NCBI RefSeq assembly: GCF_005116715.1
Contig: NZ_SWCI01000007.1
Location: 62,001-126,000, forward strand
Reading direction: 5' to 3'
DNA length: 64,000 nucleotides
Source of the DNA: Ferrimonas sediminicola
Lineage (GTDB): Bacteria; Pseudomonadota; Gammaproteobacteria; Enterobacterales; Shewanellaceae
Shown here one piece after another: positions 1 through 8,256 of this stretch. A program made the position numbers and the translations under genes. The notes beneath the pieces were generated by a model that was given only the letters and a program-made list of their open reading frames with translations, was not told the origin of the DNA and did no database searches. Numbering within the stretch: the stretch's first letter is position 1; the number at the start of each line of letters is the position of its first letter.

Positions 1-1
1 G

Positions 2-1444
2 TGCCGCAACCTGGTGGATACCCTGGTGAAGCTGCACAGCCTGGCGGTGGACACGCCGCCGTTGTCGGAACTGGGCAGGCCGCTGGGTTATGTGGAGCGT
101 CAGGTGTCCGGGTGGAGCCAGCGCTACCGTCAGGCGATCACCCCGGGGGCCCGCAGCGGGGAGCGGGTGATGAGGTGGTTGGCCGAGAACCAGCCGCTGG
201 AATCCGGCCAGGCGGTGATCCACAACGACTTCAAATTCGATAACCTGGTGCTCAACCCGGCCGACCCCACCGAGATCCGCGCCGTGCTGGACTGGGAGAT
301 GGCCACCCTGGGTGACCCGCTGATGGACCTGGGGTGCGCCATGGCCTACTGGGTGGAGGCGGGGGACCCGCCCCAGATGAAGATGCTGCGGCAGATGCCC
401 ACCCACCTGCCGGGGATGTGGACCCGCCGCCAACTGGTGGCCTACTACGGTGAGAGGAGTGGGCTGGATGTCAGCGGCTTTGCCTACTACTACGTCTTTG
501 GCCTGTTCCGCCTGGCGGTGATCGTTCAGCAGATCTGGTATCGCTACGTGGAGGGCAGTCGCAAACATCCCGCCTTCGCCCGTTTCGGCGAGATGGCGGC
601 AATACTGATGGACCGGGCAGCGGCGGAGATCGACGAGGTGGAGCAGGTGGCCGGCCGGCCGGCGCTGCTGCAGAAGCTGGAGGGCAGTGGCCTGCTCTCC
701 CTCGACGGACGGGTGGCCCTGATCACCGGCGCCAGCCGGGGGATCGGCGAGGCGGTCGCCCGGCTCTATGCCGCCCACGGGGCGCGGGTGATCCTCTCCA
801 GCCGGGACGCCGACGCCCTGGAACGGGTGGCGGCGGAGATTCGCGACCGGGGCGGGGACGCCTGTGCCATCGCCTGCCATGGCGGCGATCCCGAACAGAT
901 GCAGCGGCTGTTTGAGCGCATCGACACCGACTATGGCCGGCTGGATATTCTGGTGAACAACGCCGCTGCCAACCCCTACTTCGGCCACATCCTGGATACT
1001 CCCGCCGAGGCGGTGGCCAAGACGGTGCAGGTGAACCTGGCCGGCTACTTCCTGTTCGCCCAGATGGCGGGGCAGCGGATGCGGGAGCAGGGGGGGGGGG
1101 TGATCCTCAACACCGCCTCGGTCAATGGCCGCTCCCCGGCGCCGGGCCAGGGGATCTACTCCATCACCAAGGCGGCGGTCAACAGCATGACCGCGGCGTT
1201 TGCCAAGGAGTGCGCCTGCTACAACATCCGGGTCAACGCGGTGCTGCCCGGGCTGACGAAAACCAAGTTCGCTTCGGCTCTTACCGACAACCCGGCCCTG
1301 CTCAAGCAGATCCTGGGGCTGATTCCCCAGGGCCGGGTGGCCCAACCGGTGGAGATCGCCCCCGCCTTCCTGTTCCTGGCGTCGGACGCGGCGGCGTACA
1401 TCACCGGCATCGAGTTGCCGGTGGACGGCGGTTACCTGGCGTGA
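2..1444 (+). CDS. Phosphotransferase (APH/ACAD10-like) fused to short-chain dehydrogenase, 5' partial
   Basis: The reading frame is open through the left edge, so the true start lies outside the window. Roughly the first 205 visible residues are the C-terminal part of an aminoglycoside-phosphotransferase-like kinase fold: the catalytic loop HNDFKFDN and the metal-binding DWE are present. After a linker of about 25 residues a complete short-chain dehydrogenase follows, with the cofactor motif TGASRGIG, the NNAA motif and the active-site YSITK. In many bacteria these are two adjacent genes acting in acyl-CoA or hydroxy-acid catabolism, as in ACAD10/11-type proteins; here no stop codon separates them. 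A run of 11 G near 1090 lies in the SDR half, but the SDR motifs stay in one frame across it. The substrate is unknown. Confidence 0.85.
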   Translation, partial: CRNLVDTLVKLHSLAVDTPPLSELGRPLGYVERQVSGWSQRYRQAITPGARSGERVMRWLAENQPLESGQAVIHNDFKFDNLVLNPADPTEIRAVLDWEMATLGDPLMDLGCAMAYWVEAGDPPQMKMLRQMPTHLPGMWTRRQLVAYYGERSGLDVSGFAYYYVFGLFRLAVIVQQIWYRYVEGSRKHPAFARFGEMAAILMDRAAAEIDEVEQVAGRPALLQKLEGSGLLSLDGRVALITGASRGIGEAVARLYAAHGARVILSSRDADALERVAAEIRDRGGDACAIACHGGDPEQMQRLFERIDTDYGRLDILVNNAAANPYFGHILDTPAEAVAKTVQVNLAGYFLFAQMAGQRMREQGGGVILNTASVNGRSPAPGQGIYSITKAAVNSMTAAFAKECACYNIRVNAVLPGLTKTKFASALTDNPALLKQILGLIPQGRVAQPVEIAPAFLFLASDAAAYITGIELPVDGGYLA

Positions 1445-1493
1445 TCGGAACGACGGTCCGGGGCGTGATCGATAGTTTAGAAGGGAGAGAGTG

Positions 1494-2006
1494 ATGACGC
1501 GGATAATCCTGATGGCACTGCTGCTGGTCACCGGCTGCACCTCTGCACCCGAGGGGGTCGAGCCGGTTCGGTCGTTCGAACTGGAGCGCTACCTGGGGAC
1601 CTGGTACGAGGTGGCCCGGCTGGATCACAGCTTCGAGCGTGGTCTTAGAGACGTGACCGCAGACTACTCGATGCGCGAGGATGGCGGCATCCATGTGATT
1701 AACCGCGGGGTTCGTGAAGACACCGGTGAGGTCAGTGAAGCCATCGGTCGGGCCTATCCCGTGGGCCAACCCAGTGTGGCCCACCTGAAGGTCTCCTTCT
1801 TTGGCCCTTTCTTCGGCGCCTATGTGGTGTTCGAGCTGGATGCGGAGTACCGATATGCCTTTGTCAGTGGCCCGAACCGAGACTACCTGTGGCTGCTGGC
1901 GCGCACCCCCCAGGTTTCCGAGGCGGTGATGACGCGGTTCCGGCAGCGGGCCACCGAACTGGGGTTTCGGCTCGACGGGCTGATCGTCAACAGCGACGGA
2001 CACTGA
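1494..2006 (+). CDS. blc: Lipocalin-family outer-membrane lipoprotein (Blc-like)
   Basis: This is a short lipoprotein of about 170 residues. The N-terminal signal ends in the lipobox LVTGC, so the mature protein should be lipid-anchored in the outer membrane or periplasm. The lipocalin signature YLGTWYEVARLDH follows at about residue 35, and FVSGPNRDYLWLLAR near residue 125 matches the second conserved region of bacterial lipocalins. Family members bind fatty acids or lysophospholipids in a beta-barrel. A GTG at 1491 could also serve as start; the ATG at 1494 is better spaced from the AAGGGAGA ribosome-binding sequence. The gene follows the kinase/SDR gene by about 50 bp and may share its transcript. 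Confidence 0.88.
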   Translation: MTRIILMALLLVTGCTSAPEGVEPVRSFELERYLGTWYEVARLDHSFERGLRDVTADYSMREDGGIHVINRGVREDTGEVSEAIGRAYPVGQPSVAHLKVSFFGPFFGAYVVFELDAEYRYAFVSGPNRDYLWLLARTPQVSEAVMTRFRQRATELGFRLDGLIVNSDGH

Positions 2007-2021
2007 GAGCCTGCGACCGTG

Positions 2022-2065
2022 GAAAAAGCCAACCCTACCGGGGTCGGTGCGGTGGGGTTGGCTTG
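2022..2065 (-). terminator. Intrinsic terminator of the 48-residue small gene
   Basis: A stem pairs AAGCCAACCC at about 2025-2034 with GGGTTGGCTT at 2055-2064, extended by ACCG/CGGT. Read on the minus strand the stem is followed by TTTCC. It sits just downstream of the minus-strand small gene and also ends convergent transcription from the lipocalin gene. Confidence 0.6.
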
Positions 2066-2088
2066 TGCTTCTGATGTGGGCCGGAGGG

Positions 2089-2235
2089 CTACTTGCCCCG
2101 ACTGCCCTTGCCACCGCTGTTGGGGTGACCGGACTTACTTGGCCAACTGCCGCCGGGTCCATGGCCCGGGTGGTTGGCGTACTCTTTGGGCCCGCCCTTG
2201 GGACCACTCTCTTTCGGGCGACCGCTTTTTGTCAT
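2089..2235 (-). CDS. 48-residue Gly/Ser/Lys-rich small protein
   Basis: A short frame encodes 48 residues starting MTKSGRPKESG and ending GGKGSRGK. A GGGAGG ribosome-binding sequence lies five bases upstream of the ATG, and a stem-loop with a T-tract lies just downstream, which together argue for a real gene. The protein is basic, rich in Gly, Pro, Ser and Lys, and has a central GGSWPSKSGHPNSGG segment. Tiny proteins with a GGNWPS-type motif occur in marine gammaproteobacteria (recollection, not searched). There is no signal peptide or membrane segment. Function unknown; probably disordered and perhaps nucleic-acid binding. Confidence 0.65.
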   Translation of the reverse strand: MTKSGRPKESGPKGGPKEYANHPGHGPGGSWPSKSGHPNSGGKGSRGK

Positions 2236-2322
2236 GGTAACCTCCCATGCTGGGCAGGTGTGCACCCACCTGCGACTCCAGTTAAGTGTAGCCGAGGGGC
2301 GCCGAGCCGGTGCTACCGGGGT

Positions 2323-2871
2323 TCAGGTGCGCCATTTGATGGAGCAGCCCATACTGGGGTGCTGCTCCCTGGGGCCCCGGCCGGTCTCGGCGATCATCCG
2401 CATCGCATTGAGCAGCTCCGGGGTACGCTCCGCCTCCCCGCCCTGGCAGGCGTCATCCAGGCGTCCCCGGTATTGCAGCTCGCCCCGGGCATTGAAGCCG
2501 AAGAAGTCTGGGGTACACACGGCGCCGAAGGCCTTGCCAACGGACTGATCCTCGTCCACCAGGTAGAGGAAGGGAAAATCGTGCTGCCTAGCAAATGCCA
2601 CCATCCTATCCGGGGCATCTTCCGGGTACTCCCGGTAGTCGTTAGACATCACCGCCACCACGCTGATCCCCTCGCCCATCAACTGATGGGCATCCTGGGC
2701 CAGCCGGCTGGCGATACGCTGTACATAGGGGCAGTGGTTGCAGAGAAAGATCACCAGCAGCCCCTTGCAGCCCAGCTGTTCGCTCAGGGTAAAGGGGATG
2801 CCGTGGGGGTCGCTCAGGGTAAAGTCCGGTGCAATCCAGCCGAAGTCGCAGATGGGGGTATCCAGTAACAT
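2323..2871 (-). CDS. Thioredoxin-like / AhpC-TSA family protein
   Basis: A 182-residue redoxin-fold protein. The segment APDFTLSDPHG is the usual opening of AhpC/TSA proteins, and the redox site is CNHCPYV, a CxxC placed after the first beta strand as in thioredoxin-like peroxiredoxin relatives. VGKAFGAVCTPDFFGF contains the conserved cis-proline region. The start at 2871 is chosen because GGGAG precedes it by six bases; an upstream in-frame start at 2904 would add 11 residues with no clear ribosome-binding site. No signal peptide, so a cytoplasmic thiol oxidoreductase or peroxidase is likely. It stands alone between convergent or unrelated genes. Confidence 0.8.
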   Translation of the reverse strand: MLLDTPICDFGWIAPDFTLSDPHGIPFTLSEQLGCKGLLVIFLCNHCPYVQRIASRLAQDAHQLMGEGISVVAVMSNDYREYPEDAPDRMVAFARQHDFPFLYLVDEDQSVGKAFGAVCTPDFFGFNARGELQYRGRLDDACQGGEAERTPELLNAMRMIAETGRGPREQHPSMGCSIKWRT

Positions 2872-3065
2872 GCCAGGCTCCCGGGGCGGCAGGGGCTCGC
2901 CCATTCATGGTGCAGACCATGGGTCCAGCTTAGCCTATTCGGGCCCTCTTTTGGGCGAGAAAGGCTCTGGGATCCCGGCGGTGGCGATTTAGCGACGTCC
3001 TGTGATGCTGGGAGTTCATCGGCTGGCATCAACTCGTGATCTTCTGCTGCCGTCGCGCTTCAATC

Positions 3066-3429
3066 TATGGCAAGAATCTGAGAGTGGACTCGATGGTGAC
3101 ACACCTGACCCTGCGAACCCCGCGCCTTAGAGGTCATCGACCTGAGGAACAACCTGTCCCTGGAGAGGGGCGAGGGTTGGAATGACAGGTTTGCGCTGAA
3201 CCTCTCCGGTTTGCAGCAGCTGCCCGCTTACGAAAACGAGATTGAGCGGTTGAGCCTGGCCAGCAACCCGGAGCTTAGGTTTGTCAATCTGAGGCACAAC
3301 CGGATTCAGGAGTTCGATGTGTCTCACAATGGTGCGCTGGAAACGCTGCTGCTGTAGGGCAGTCCCCTGAGTGAGGAAACCCTGGCGTACCTGGGGCAGG
3401 TCAACTGGATTGAGGAGCCGAAGTGTTAG
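3066..3429 (+). pseudogene. Remnant of a leucine-rich-repeat protein gene
   Basis: Translated pieces show leucine-rich-repeat spacing: NLRVDSMVTHLTLR in one frame, then after a shift near 3130 EVIDLRNN, IERLSLASNPELRFVNL and FDVSHNGALETLLL in another. A TAG at 3355-3357 interrupts the frame, and a further in-frame tail ends at TAG 3427-3429. No start codon or ribosome-binding site precedes it. This is the C-terminal end of a larger LRR protein whose 5' part is gone. A perfect 10-bp hairpin at 3436-3459 may be its former terminator. Confidence 0.6.
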
Positions 3430-3471
3430 TGAGCGGACCGGCTCATTGCTGAGCCGGTCGCTGCGATTGCC

Positions 3472-3714
3472 TTACTTGCTGCGGGTGGATTCCACCTCGT
3501 GAATCCAGTCGCAGGCGATGCCGGCCTTGGCGTGGTGCTTATGGATCGCTTCGGCATTGGGGGCTTCCAGCACGCAGTAGATCAGGTTGTCCTTCTTGCT
3601 GAACAGGATGTCGTGATGGCTGACCCCAAACTCGTCCGCCGGGGCATTTTGCAGATCCCTTAACTGCTGTTCGGTAAAGGGTTCCATGGGGTGAGTATCG
3701 ATAAACTTGGGCAT
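3472..3714 (-). CDS. DUF4242 (SCO4226-like) small protein
   Basis: An 80-residue protein of the DUF4242 family, whose best-studied member, SCO4226 of Streptomyces, binds nickel. Visible hallmarks are the opening MPKFIDTHPM, the VSHHDILFSKKDNLIYCVLEAP core and HKHHAKAGI, which supply several His and one Cys as possible metal ligands. Such proteins form small ferredoxin-like dimers in the cytoplasm. It is transcribed alone towards the LRR remnant. The metal role is inferred from the family. Confidence 0.75.
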   Translation of the reverse strand: MPKFIDTHPMEPFTEQQLRDLQNAPADEFGVSHHDILFSKKDNLIYCVLEAPNAEAIHKHHAKAGIACDWIHEVESTRSK

Positions 3715-3884
3715 ACGCTGCCTCCTTCCTTCGGGGATGGATGCCGCCAGATCACCCCTGGTGGGGCCGTTCCGGTGGCTGGGCGCCGGGGGCGCCGGTA
3801 ACGAGACTCAACCAGTCAAAGGATAGGCCAGATGGCTGGCGGCGGCGGACTATTCTGCTCCGATCACCGCTCTTTCTGCGGTAG

Positions 3885-4703
3885 TCAGGCTCTTCGTTTG
3901 GCCCAGTCGACGACCCCCTGCATCGCCCGCTGAAACAGCCCCGGGAACAGCCGGGCCAGGTGATAGGTCAGCCTGGCCCGGAGACCGGGGATGATCAGGA
4001 AACGTTGCCGGCGCAGCCCCCTGAGGGTGGCCCGGGTCACGGTGTCGACCCGAAGGGTGCCCCCGAGATCCTTGATGAGCCTGGCCACCGGGCTGATGTC
4101 GCGGCGCTCCCGGGCGATCATGGGGGTGTCCACTTCGGGGGGACAGAGCACCGAGATGCCGATGCCCTGGGAATGAAGCTCCTGCCTGAGTGCGCCGGCC
4201 ATCCCCAGCAGGGCGAACTTACTGGCGCTGTAGCCGGAGTAACCATAGGGGGCAATCAGCCCGGCCAGGGAACTGACGAAGCAGATCTGACCCCGGCCAC
4301 GCTCCAGCATCATCGGTAGCCAGGCCCTGGCCAGGCGGCGGCTGCCCAGCAGGTTGGTGTTCATGATGGCGTCAAACTCTTCGTCACTCTGCTCCATGAA
4401 GGGGAGGCTCTGGACGATGCCGGCACTGAGGATCAGCAGCTCAGGCACCCCCTGTCGGTTATACACCTCGGCCACATGGCGGCGTATCGCCTCGGGGTCA
4501 TCGACATCCACCGGGTAGGCTTCGATGCTCTGCCGGTCGCCCCCGGCCCGTCGACACAGCGCCGCGGCCTGCGCCAGCCGTTGCGGGTCTCTGGCCAGCA
4601 GGGCGACACTCCAGCCTCGGGCGGCGTAGGCCTTGGCCAGGTCCAGGCCGATGCCGCTGGAGGCGCCGGTGATCAGCACCAGATGTGGCTTTGCATCACT
4701 CAT
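3885..4703 (-). CDS. SDR family oxidoreductase, 3-ketosphinganine reductase-like
   Basis: A 272-residue classical short-chain dehydrogenase. It has the NAD(P)-binding motif TGASSGIG at residues 13-20, the LILSAG strand (replacing NNAG), a catalytic Ser in FVSSLAG and the YSASK active site. The C-terminal third, with LCPPEVDTPM and a basic amphipathic tail, resembles 3-ketodihydrosphingosine reductase-type SDRs that act on long-chain lipids at a membrane. Its ATG overlaps the stop of the upstream amidohydrolase gene (ATGA), so the two are translationally coupled. The substrate is not provable from sequence. Confidence 0.85.
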   Translation of the reverse strand: MSDAKPHLVLITGASSGIGLDLAKAYAARGWSVALLARDPQRLAQAAALCRRAGGDRQSIEAYPVDVDDPEAIRRHVAEVYNRQGVPELLILSAGIVQSLPFMEQSDEEFDAIMNTNLLGSRRLARAWLPMMLERGRGQICFVSSLAGLIAPYGYSGYSASKFALLGMAGALRQELHSQGIGISVLCPPEVDTPMIARERRDISPVARLIKDLGGTLRVDTVTRATLRGLRRQRFLIIPGLRARLTYHLARLFPGLFQRAMQGVVDWAKRRA

Positions 4704-6460
4704 GCTTGGCCTCCTTGAGGCTGACCTGCGGGGATAAAGCGGCCAAAGCCGGGCGACAGCCCCAGCTCCGGCTGAATCTGACCCTTGTCCACGGCCAGCC
4801 TGCCGTTGATCAGCACCTGGCGGACGATGCCCGGGTTGCGGTTGACCAGGCGTTGCAGATCGAAGTTCTCCATCTCATCCCAGCAGACCGCCTCCAGATC
4901 CTGCTCCAGAGCCTGCGGATCGAGCACCACCAGGTCGGCCCTGTCCCCCTCTTTGATGCTGCCGGCGTCCACTCCCAGCCACTGAGCCTGTTCGCCGGTG
5001 AGCCGCCAGACCGCCCGCTCCAGGGACATCACTGGCGCACCATTGTCGATGGACTCCTTCACCAGCTTCAGCAGCCTGAGCGGCAGGTTGTAGAAGGCCA
5101 TGTTGCGGATGTGGGCGCCGGCGTCGCTGAAGCTGATCAGGGTGTGGGGGTCGCTGACCAGCCGGTTCAGCACCCGCGGCCGGTGGTTGGCCACCGTGGT
5201 GTACCAGCGCAATTTGGTGCCGTACTCCACCACCAGGTCCAGGAACAGATCCACCACGTGTACCCCCCGCTCGTTGGCGATCTCTTCGAAGTTGCGGCCC
5301 GACAGCGAGGGGTCCGGACAGTCGATGATGATGGCGTCGCCCAGATCCCGTTGCCATACCCTGGGGCTGAGTTTCTCGCCATAAAATTTGCGAAAGTCAC
5401 GGCGGTAGGCCTCGTCCTTGAGCAGGGCGTTGCGCGCCAGCTGATCCTTGAGATCCAGGGCCATCTCGCCAGCACCGAACTCCTCGAAGAACACCACGTC
5501 GATGCCGTCTGCGTAGACGGTAAAGGGGGTGGGCAGCACCTGCCAGCGAAAGTTGCCGTTCATCAGGTTGGTGAAGCGGGAGGTGAGCTTGGTGAGGTTG
5601 GTCAGGTAGCGGCTACCCTTGAGATCCATCTGGCTGATCAGGGTGGTCTTAAGGGGGGGGCGCCACCAGCCGATGCTCTCCCTGACGTAATCGACGATGC
5701 GCAGCGGGGTGGCCGCGTCCGGTGCGCCCTGGTGCACCCGGCCATAGCGGCGCACCAACTTGTTCAGCCTGGCGATCTCGCTCCAGCGGGCATAGGTGCT
5801 CGGCAGGCTGCGGGACCAGGCGCGTTCGCCATCGATCTTGTCCCACTTCAGCCTCATGGTGGACAGCCCGAGGAACCCCAGTTGCAACGCCTCCTCCAGC
5901 TGGGTCTCCATCGCCTGCATCTCCGCCTCTGTGGGCCGCACGCGGTGATCGCTGGCCCGTTCCAGCCCCATGACGCCGGCACGCAGGTCGCTGTGCCCCA
6001 GGAAACTGATCAGGTTCGGTCCCAATGGCAGGATGTCGATGTGAGCCAGCCACTGCCCGGGGGTGCGCCAGTGCTTGTGCCGGCGCAGTATGGGCAGTAC
6101 CTTCTCCCGTGGCACGGTTTCCACCCGGGTAAAGAGATCGGAGGCGTCCTCGGTGTCGCTGCAGATCATGCTCAGGGAGCAGCTGCCTACCAGCACCGTG
6201 GTGACCCCATGGCGCACCGACTCCGACAGGCCGGGGCTGACCAGCAGCTCGGCGTCGTAGTGGGTGTGGGTGTCGATAAACCCCGGGGTGACCCAGAGTC
6301 CCCTGGCCTGGATCACCCGCCGCGCCGAGGTGGGTGGCAGGGGAGAGGTGCTGACCCTGGCGATGCGCCCGTCGCTGATGGCGATGTCGGCGATGAAGGA
6401 GGGGGCGCCGGTGCCATCGAAATAACGGCCCCGCTGTATGAGTAGGTCGTAGGTCACCAT
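4700..6460 (-). CDS. N-acyl-D-amino-acid deacylase-family amidohydrolase
   Basis: A 586-residue metallo-dependent amidohydrolase. The metal-binding HTHYD is at residues 65-69, a Cys follows at about 94 in VLVGSCS as in D-aminoacylases, and FSDAGAH near residue 455 carries the late catalytic Asp and His. Sequences before the ATG at 6460 are not family-like, and AAGGAACA lies about ten bases upstream, so this start is used. The enzyme should hydrolyse an N-acyl or cyclic amide substrate in the cytoplasm. The stop overlaps the start of the downstream SDR, which suggests consecutive steps on one acylated substrate; this is inference. Confidence 0.85.
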   Translation of the reverse strand: MVTYDLLIQRGRYFDGTGAPSFIADIAISDGRIARVSTSPLPPTSARRVIQARGLWVTPGFIDTHTHYDAELLVSPGLSESVRHGVTTVLVGSCSLSMICSDTEDASDLFTRVETVPREKVLPILRRHKHWRTPGQWLAHIDILPLGPNLISFLGHSDLRAGVMGLERASDHRVRPTEAEMQAMETQLEEALQLGFLGLSTMRLKWDKIDGERAWSRSLPSTYARWSEIARLNKLVRRYGRVHQGAPDAATPLRIVDYVRESIGWWRPPLKTTLISQMDLKGSRYLTNLTKLTSRFTNLMNGNFRWQVLPTPFTVYADGIDVVFFEEFGAGEMALDLKDQLARNALLKDEAYRRDFRKFYGEKLSPRVWQRDLGDAIIIDCPDPSLSGRNFEEIANERGVHVVDLFLDLVVEYGTKLRWYTTVANHRPRVLNRLVSDPHTLISFSDAGAHIRNMAFYNLPLRLLKLVKESIDNGAPVMSLERAVWRLTGEQAQWLGVDAGSIKEGDRADLVVLDPQALEQDLEAVCWDEMENFDLQRLVNRNPGIVRQVLINGRLAVDKGQIQPELGLSPGFGRFIPAGQPQGGQA

Positions 6461-6509
6461 GGTTGCCTGTTCCTTAAGCAAACTCCCTGTACAGATGCAT
6501 CCTACTCCC

Positions 6510-7096
6510 ATTCTCACCGCCGCGCTTGCCCTTTGGTGACGGCCCGGGGAGATGGCGCGGCTGCAAGCTGGTGGTGGCAAGGTGATCCCGCTCCAGCTGA
6601 ACATCATCAAGCCCGGCGAGCCCAGGCCGCTGGTGATCCCCAACCTGGAGGTCACCGCCCACAACATGTGGCCGGACATCTTCCAGCCCGGGGTGATCAC
6701 CAAGATGGACATCTTCCTCTCCGCCGCCGATGCCTGCCTGGATGTGGCTTCAACTACTGGCCGTCGCTCTCCACCGGCACCCGGCTGGAGCACTTCGCCC
6801 TGTTCAGGATGGATGGCATCGCTTCCCTGGTGGGGCGGGGCTGGGCCAGGATCTATGGCGACCTGGCGGTCAATGGCGACGTCAAGCCGAACTCGGTGTG
6901 CGATTAGGGGGAGCAGATCAGGAGCAACGACAAGATCTATAATGATCCCAACGAGCTCAACGCCCTGCCCAGGGACGGCAGCGGCAACTACCAGCCCTAT
7001 GAGGCGGGGTGGAGCTCGGTCAACTCCGACTGGGACATGAGCCGGGTATTCCCGGATCCCTACGCCTGCATGACCTGCCATCCTAACCCGAGTTAG
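6510..7096 (+). pseudogene. Decayed paralogue of the tetrahaem lipoprotein
   Basis: Three translated pieces match the intact gene at 8257-10203: NLEVTAHNMWPDIFQPGVIT (about 6640-6705), then after a frameshift near 6750 LEHFALFRMDGIAS and VGRGW, and finally LNALPRDGSGNY and VNSDWDMSRVFPDPY with the last haem site CMTCH near 7070. A TAG at 6905-6907 interrupts the frame. About 190 codons covering haems 1-3 are deleted after it, and the whole N-terminal half is missing. It stands in the same order relative to the regulator at 7209 as the intact cytochrome does to the regulator at 10359. Confidence 0.85.
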
Positions 7097-7145
7097 GCCA
7101 GAGGCCTGCGGCTGAGATGTCGCGGGTCACTATCAGATCTGCCAG

Positions 7146-7173
7146 TATTGTCGGACAGTGACTCGGATATAAT
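7146..7173 (+). promoter_or_regulatory. Probable promoter of the LuxR-type regulator
   Basis: A perfect TATAAT at 7168-7173 lies 36 bp before the start codon at 7209. The best -35 candidate, TATTGT at 7146-7151, is poor, with 16 bp spacing. Confidence 0.4.
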
Positions 7174-7208
7174 ACCCCGCAACGGCGTCAAGGAGAGAAA
7201 ACCCCAAG

Positions 7209-7970
7209 ATGAGCAGTGTCCATACCCAGCCCTGTGACCTCGCTCCCCAGATGGTGGCGCACGCCAGGGCATACTTGGCTCGCTTCGGAATCACCGAGTT
7301 TTTCTATGGCATCACCACCAAGGTGATGATCCCCAGCCTTCACCAGTTCAAGAAACTGCGACGGCGGCTTCCCCAGGAGATGATCAAGGCCAGATGCGCC
7401 GTCTACTCCAGCGAGGCGATCCTGCGGTTTCGTCACCAGTATCTGCATCATTTTGCCAGCGGCGACGAAGCCTACTTCAACAAGCACCCCATGGGGATGA
7501 GTGTCTGGCCGGAGCCGGATCTCAGTAGCGCCAAGGGGGAGCAGTTCAAGCGGTTACTGGAGGAGCATGGCATCCGCAGCCGCGGTGTCTGGCATCTGCC
7601 GGTTCCTTTCCATCCGGACTGGATGGCGGTGTTCGTCTTCTTCTCCAACCTGCCCAGGGAGGAGCTACTGGCGAACCTGCGCTGGCACGAGGCGGAGATC
7701 GAGCATCAACTGACCCTGTACGCCAGCCACTTTAACGAGCGCTGCATCGCTCAGCTGAACCCCATCGCCAACTTCAACTGCTTGTCGGAGAGGGCCTTGC
7801 AGGTTCTCAAGCTGACCGCCGAGGGGGGCTCCAGCGAGGAGGTGGCTGAAGCGTTATCTCTCACCGAGAGCGGGGTCAACTATCACCTGGATCGACTCAA
7901 GGATCTGCTTAATGCCCGCAACCGGGCGCAACTGATCAGCATGGCCCATACCTTGGGGTTGCTGAATTGA
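7209..7970 (+). CDS. LuxR-type (GerE HTH) transcriptional regulator
   Basis: A 253-residue regulator. The last 65 residues form a LuxR/GerE helix-turn-helix: LSERALQVLKLTAEGGSSEE followed by SGVNYHLDRLKDLLNARNRA and a hydrophobic tail ending LGLLN. The N-terminal 180 residues are not a response-regulator receiver; they look like the ligand-binding alpha/beta domain of LuxR-solo regulators, but no pheromone-binding motif is clear. The start is supported by AGGAGAG upstream. A frameshifted paralogue lies at 10359-11119, and each follows a copy of the multihaem lipoprotein, so the regulator probably controls that cytochrome. This copy is intact. Confidence 0.85.
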   Translation: MSSVHTQPCDLAPQMVAHARAYLARFGITEFFYGITTKVMIPSLHQFKKLRRRLPQEMIKARCAVYSSEAILRFRHQYLHHFASGDEAYFNKHPMGMSVWPEPDLSSAKGEQFKRLLEEHGIRSRGVWHLPVPFHPDWMAVFVFFSNLPREELLANLRWHEAEIEHQLTLYASHFNERCIAQLNPIANFNCLSERALQVLKLTAEGGSSEEVAEALSLTESGVNYHLDRLKDLLNARNRAQLISMAHTLGLLN

Positions 7971-8096
7971 CCAGGGCCAGTTCAGGTCATGGTTTAGGGC
8001 GTAAGATGGCGCGGACAGGAGATGCCCGAGTCGATTAGGTGTGATGCCAGGTGCGTAGATATTCCTTTTCTCCCGCTCTTGTCATCACGTTTCCGT

Positions 8097-8147
8097 GTGT
8101 GAGCCGGTGGGCGTTCAAGTGATTTCGAACCTCCATCGGCCTCACAC
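8097..8147. repeat. Imperfect inverted repeat upstream of the tetrahaem lipoprotein
   Basis: GTGTGAG at 8097-8103 pairs with CTCACAC at 8141-8147, and the pairing extends inward with mismatches to GTTC/GAAC around a short loop, giving about 20 bp of stem. No T-tract follows. It lies about 110 bp before the cytochrome gene, so an operator or leader hairpin is possible. Confidence 0.45.
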
Positions 8148-8256
8148 CACAACCACCATCCCAAAATCACTAATACTTCCATTATTGTCGAATCATTACA
8201 GTTCCAATATTCTCTCTCTGGCCCGCTCCCCGGGTGACCCATAAATTGAACAAGAG

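Noticed and set aside
1090-1102. Run of 11 G as a possible frameshift in the kinase/SDR fusion
   Set aside because: Rossmann motifs before it and the YxxxK motif after it are in the same frame, so the reading is consistent.
4685-6445. Long open frame antisense to the amidohydrolase gene (586 codons)
   Set aside because: Its translation has repetitive Gln/Gly/His-rich composition without domains, while the opposite strand encodes a clear enzyme with metal motifs; it is a by-product of high GC.
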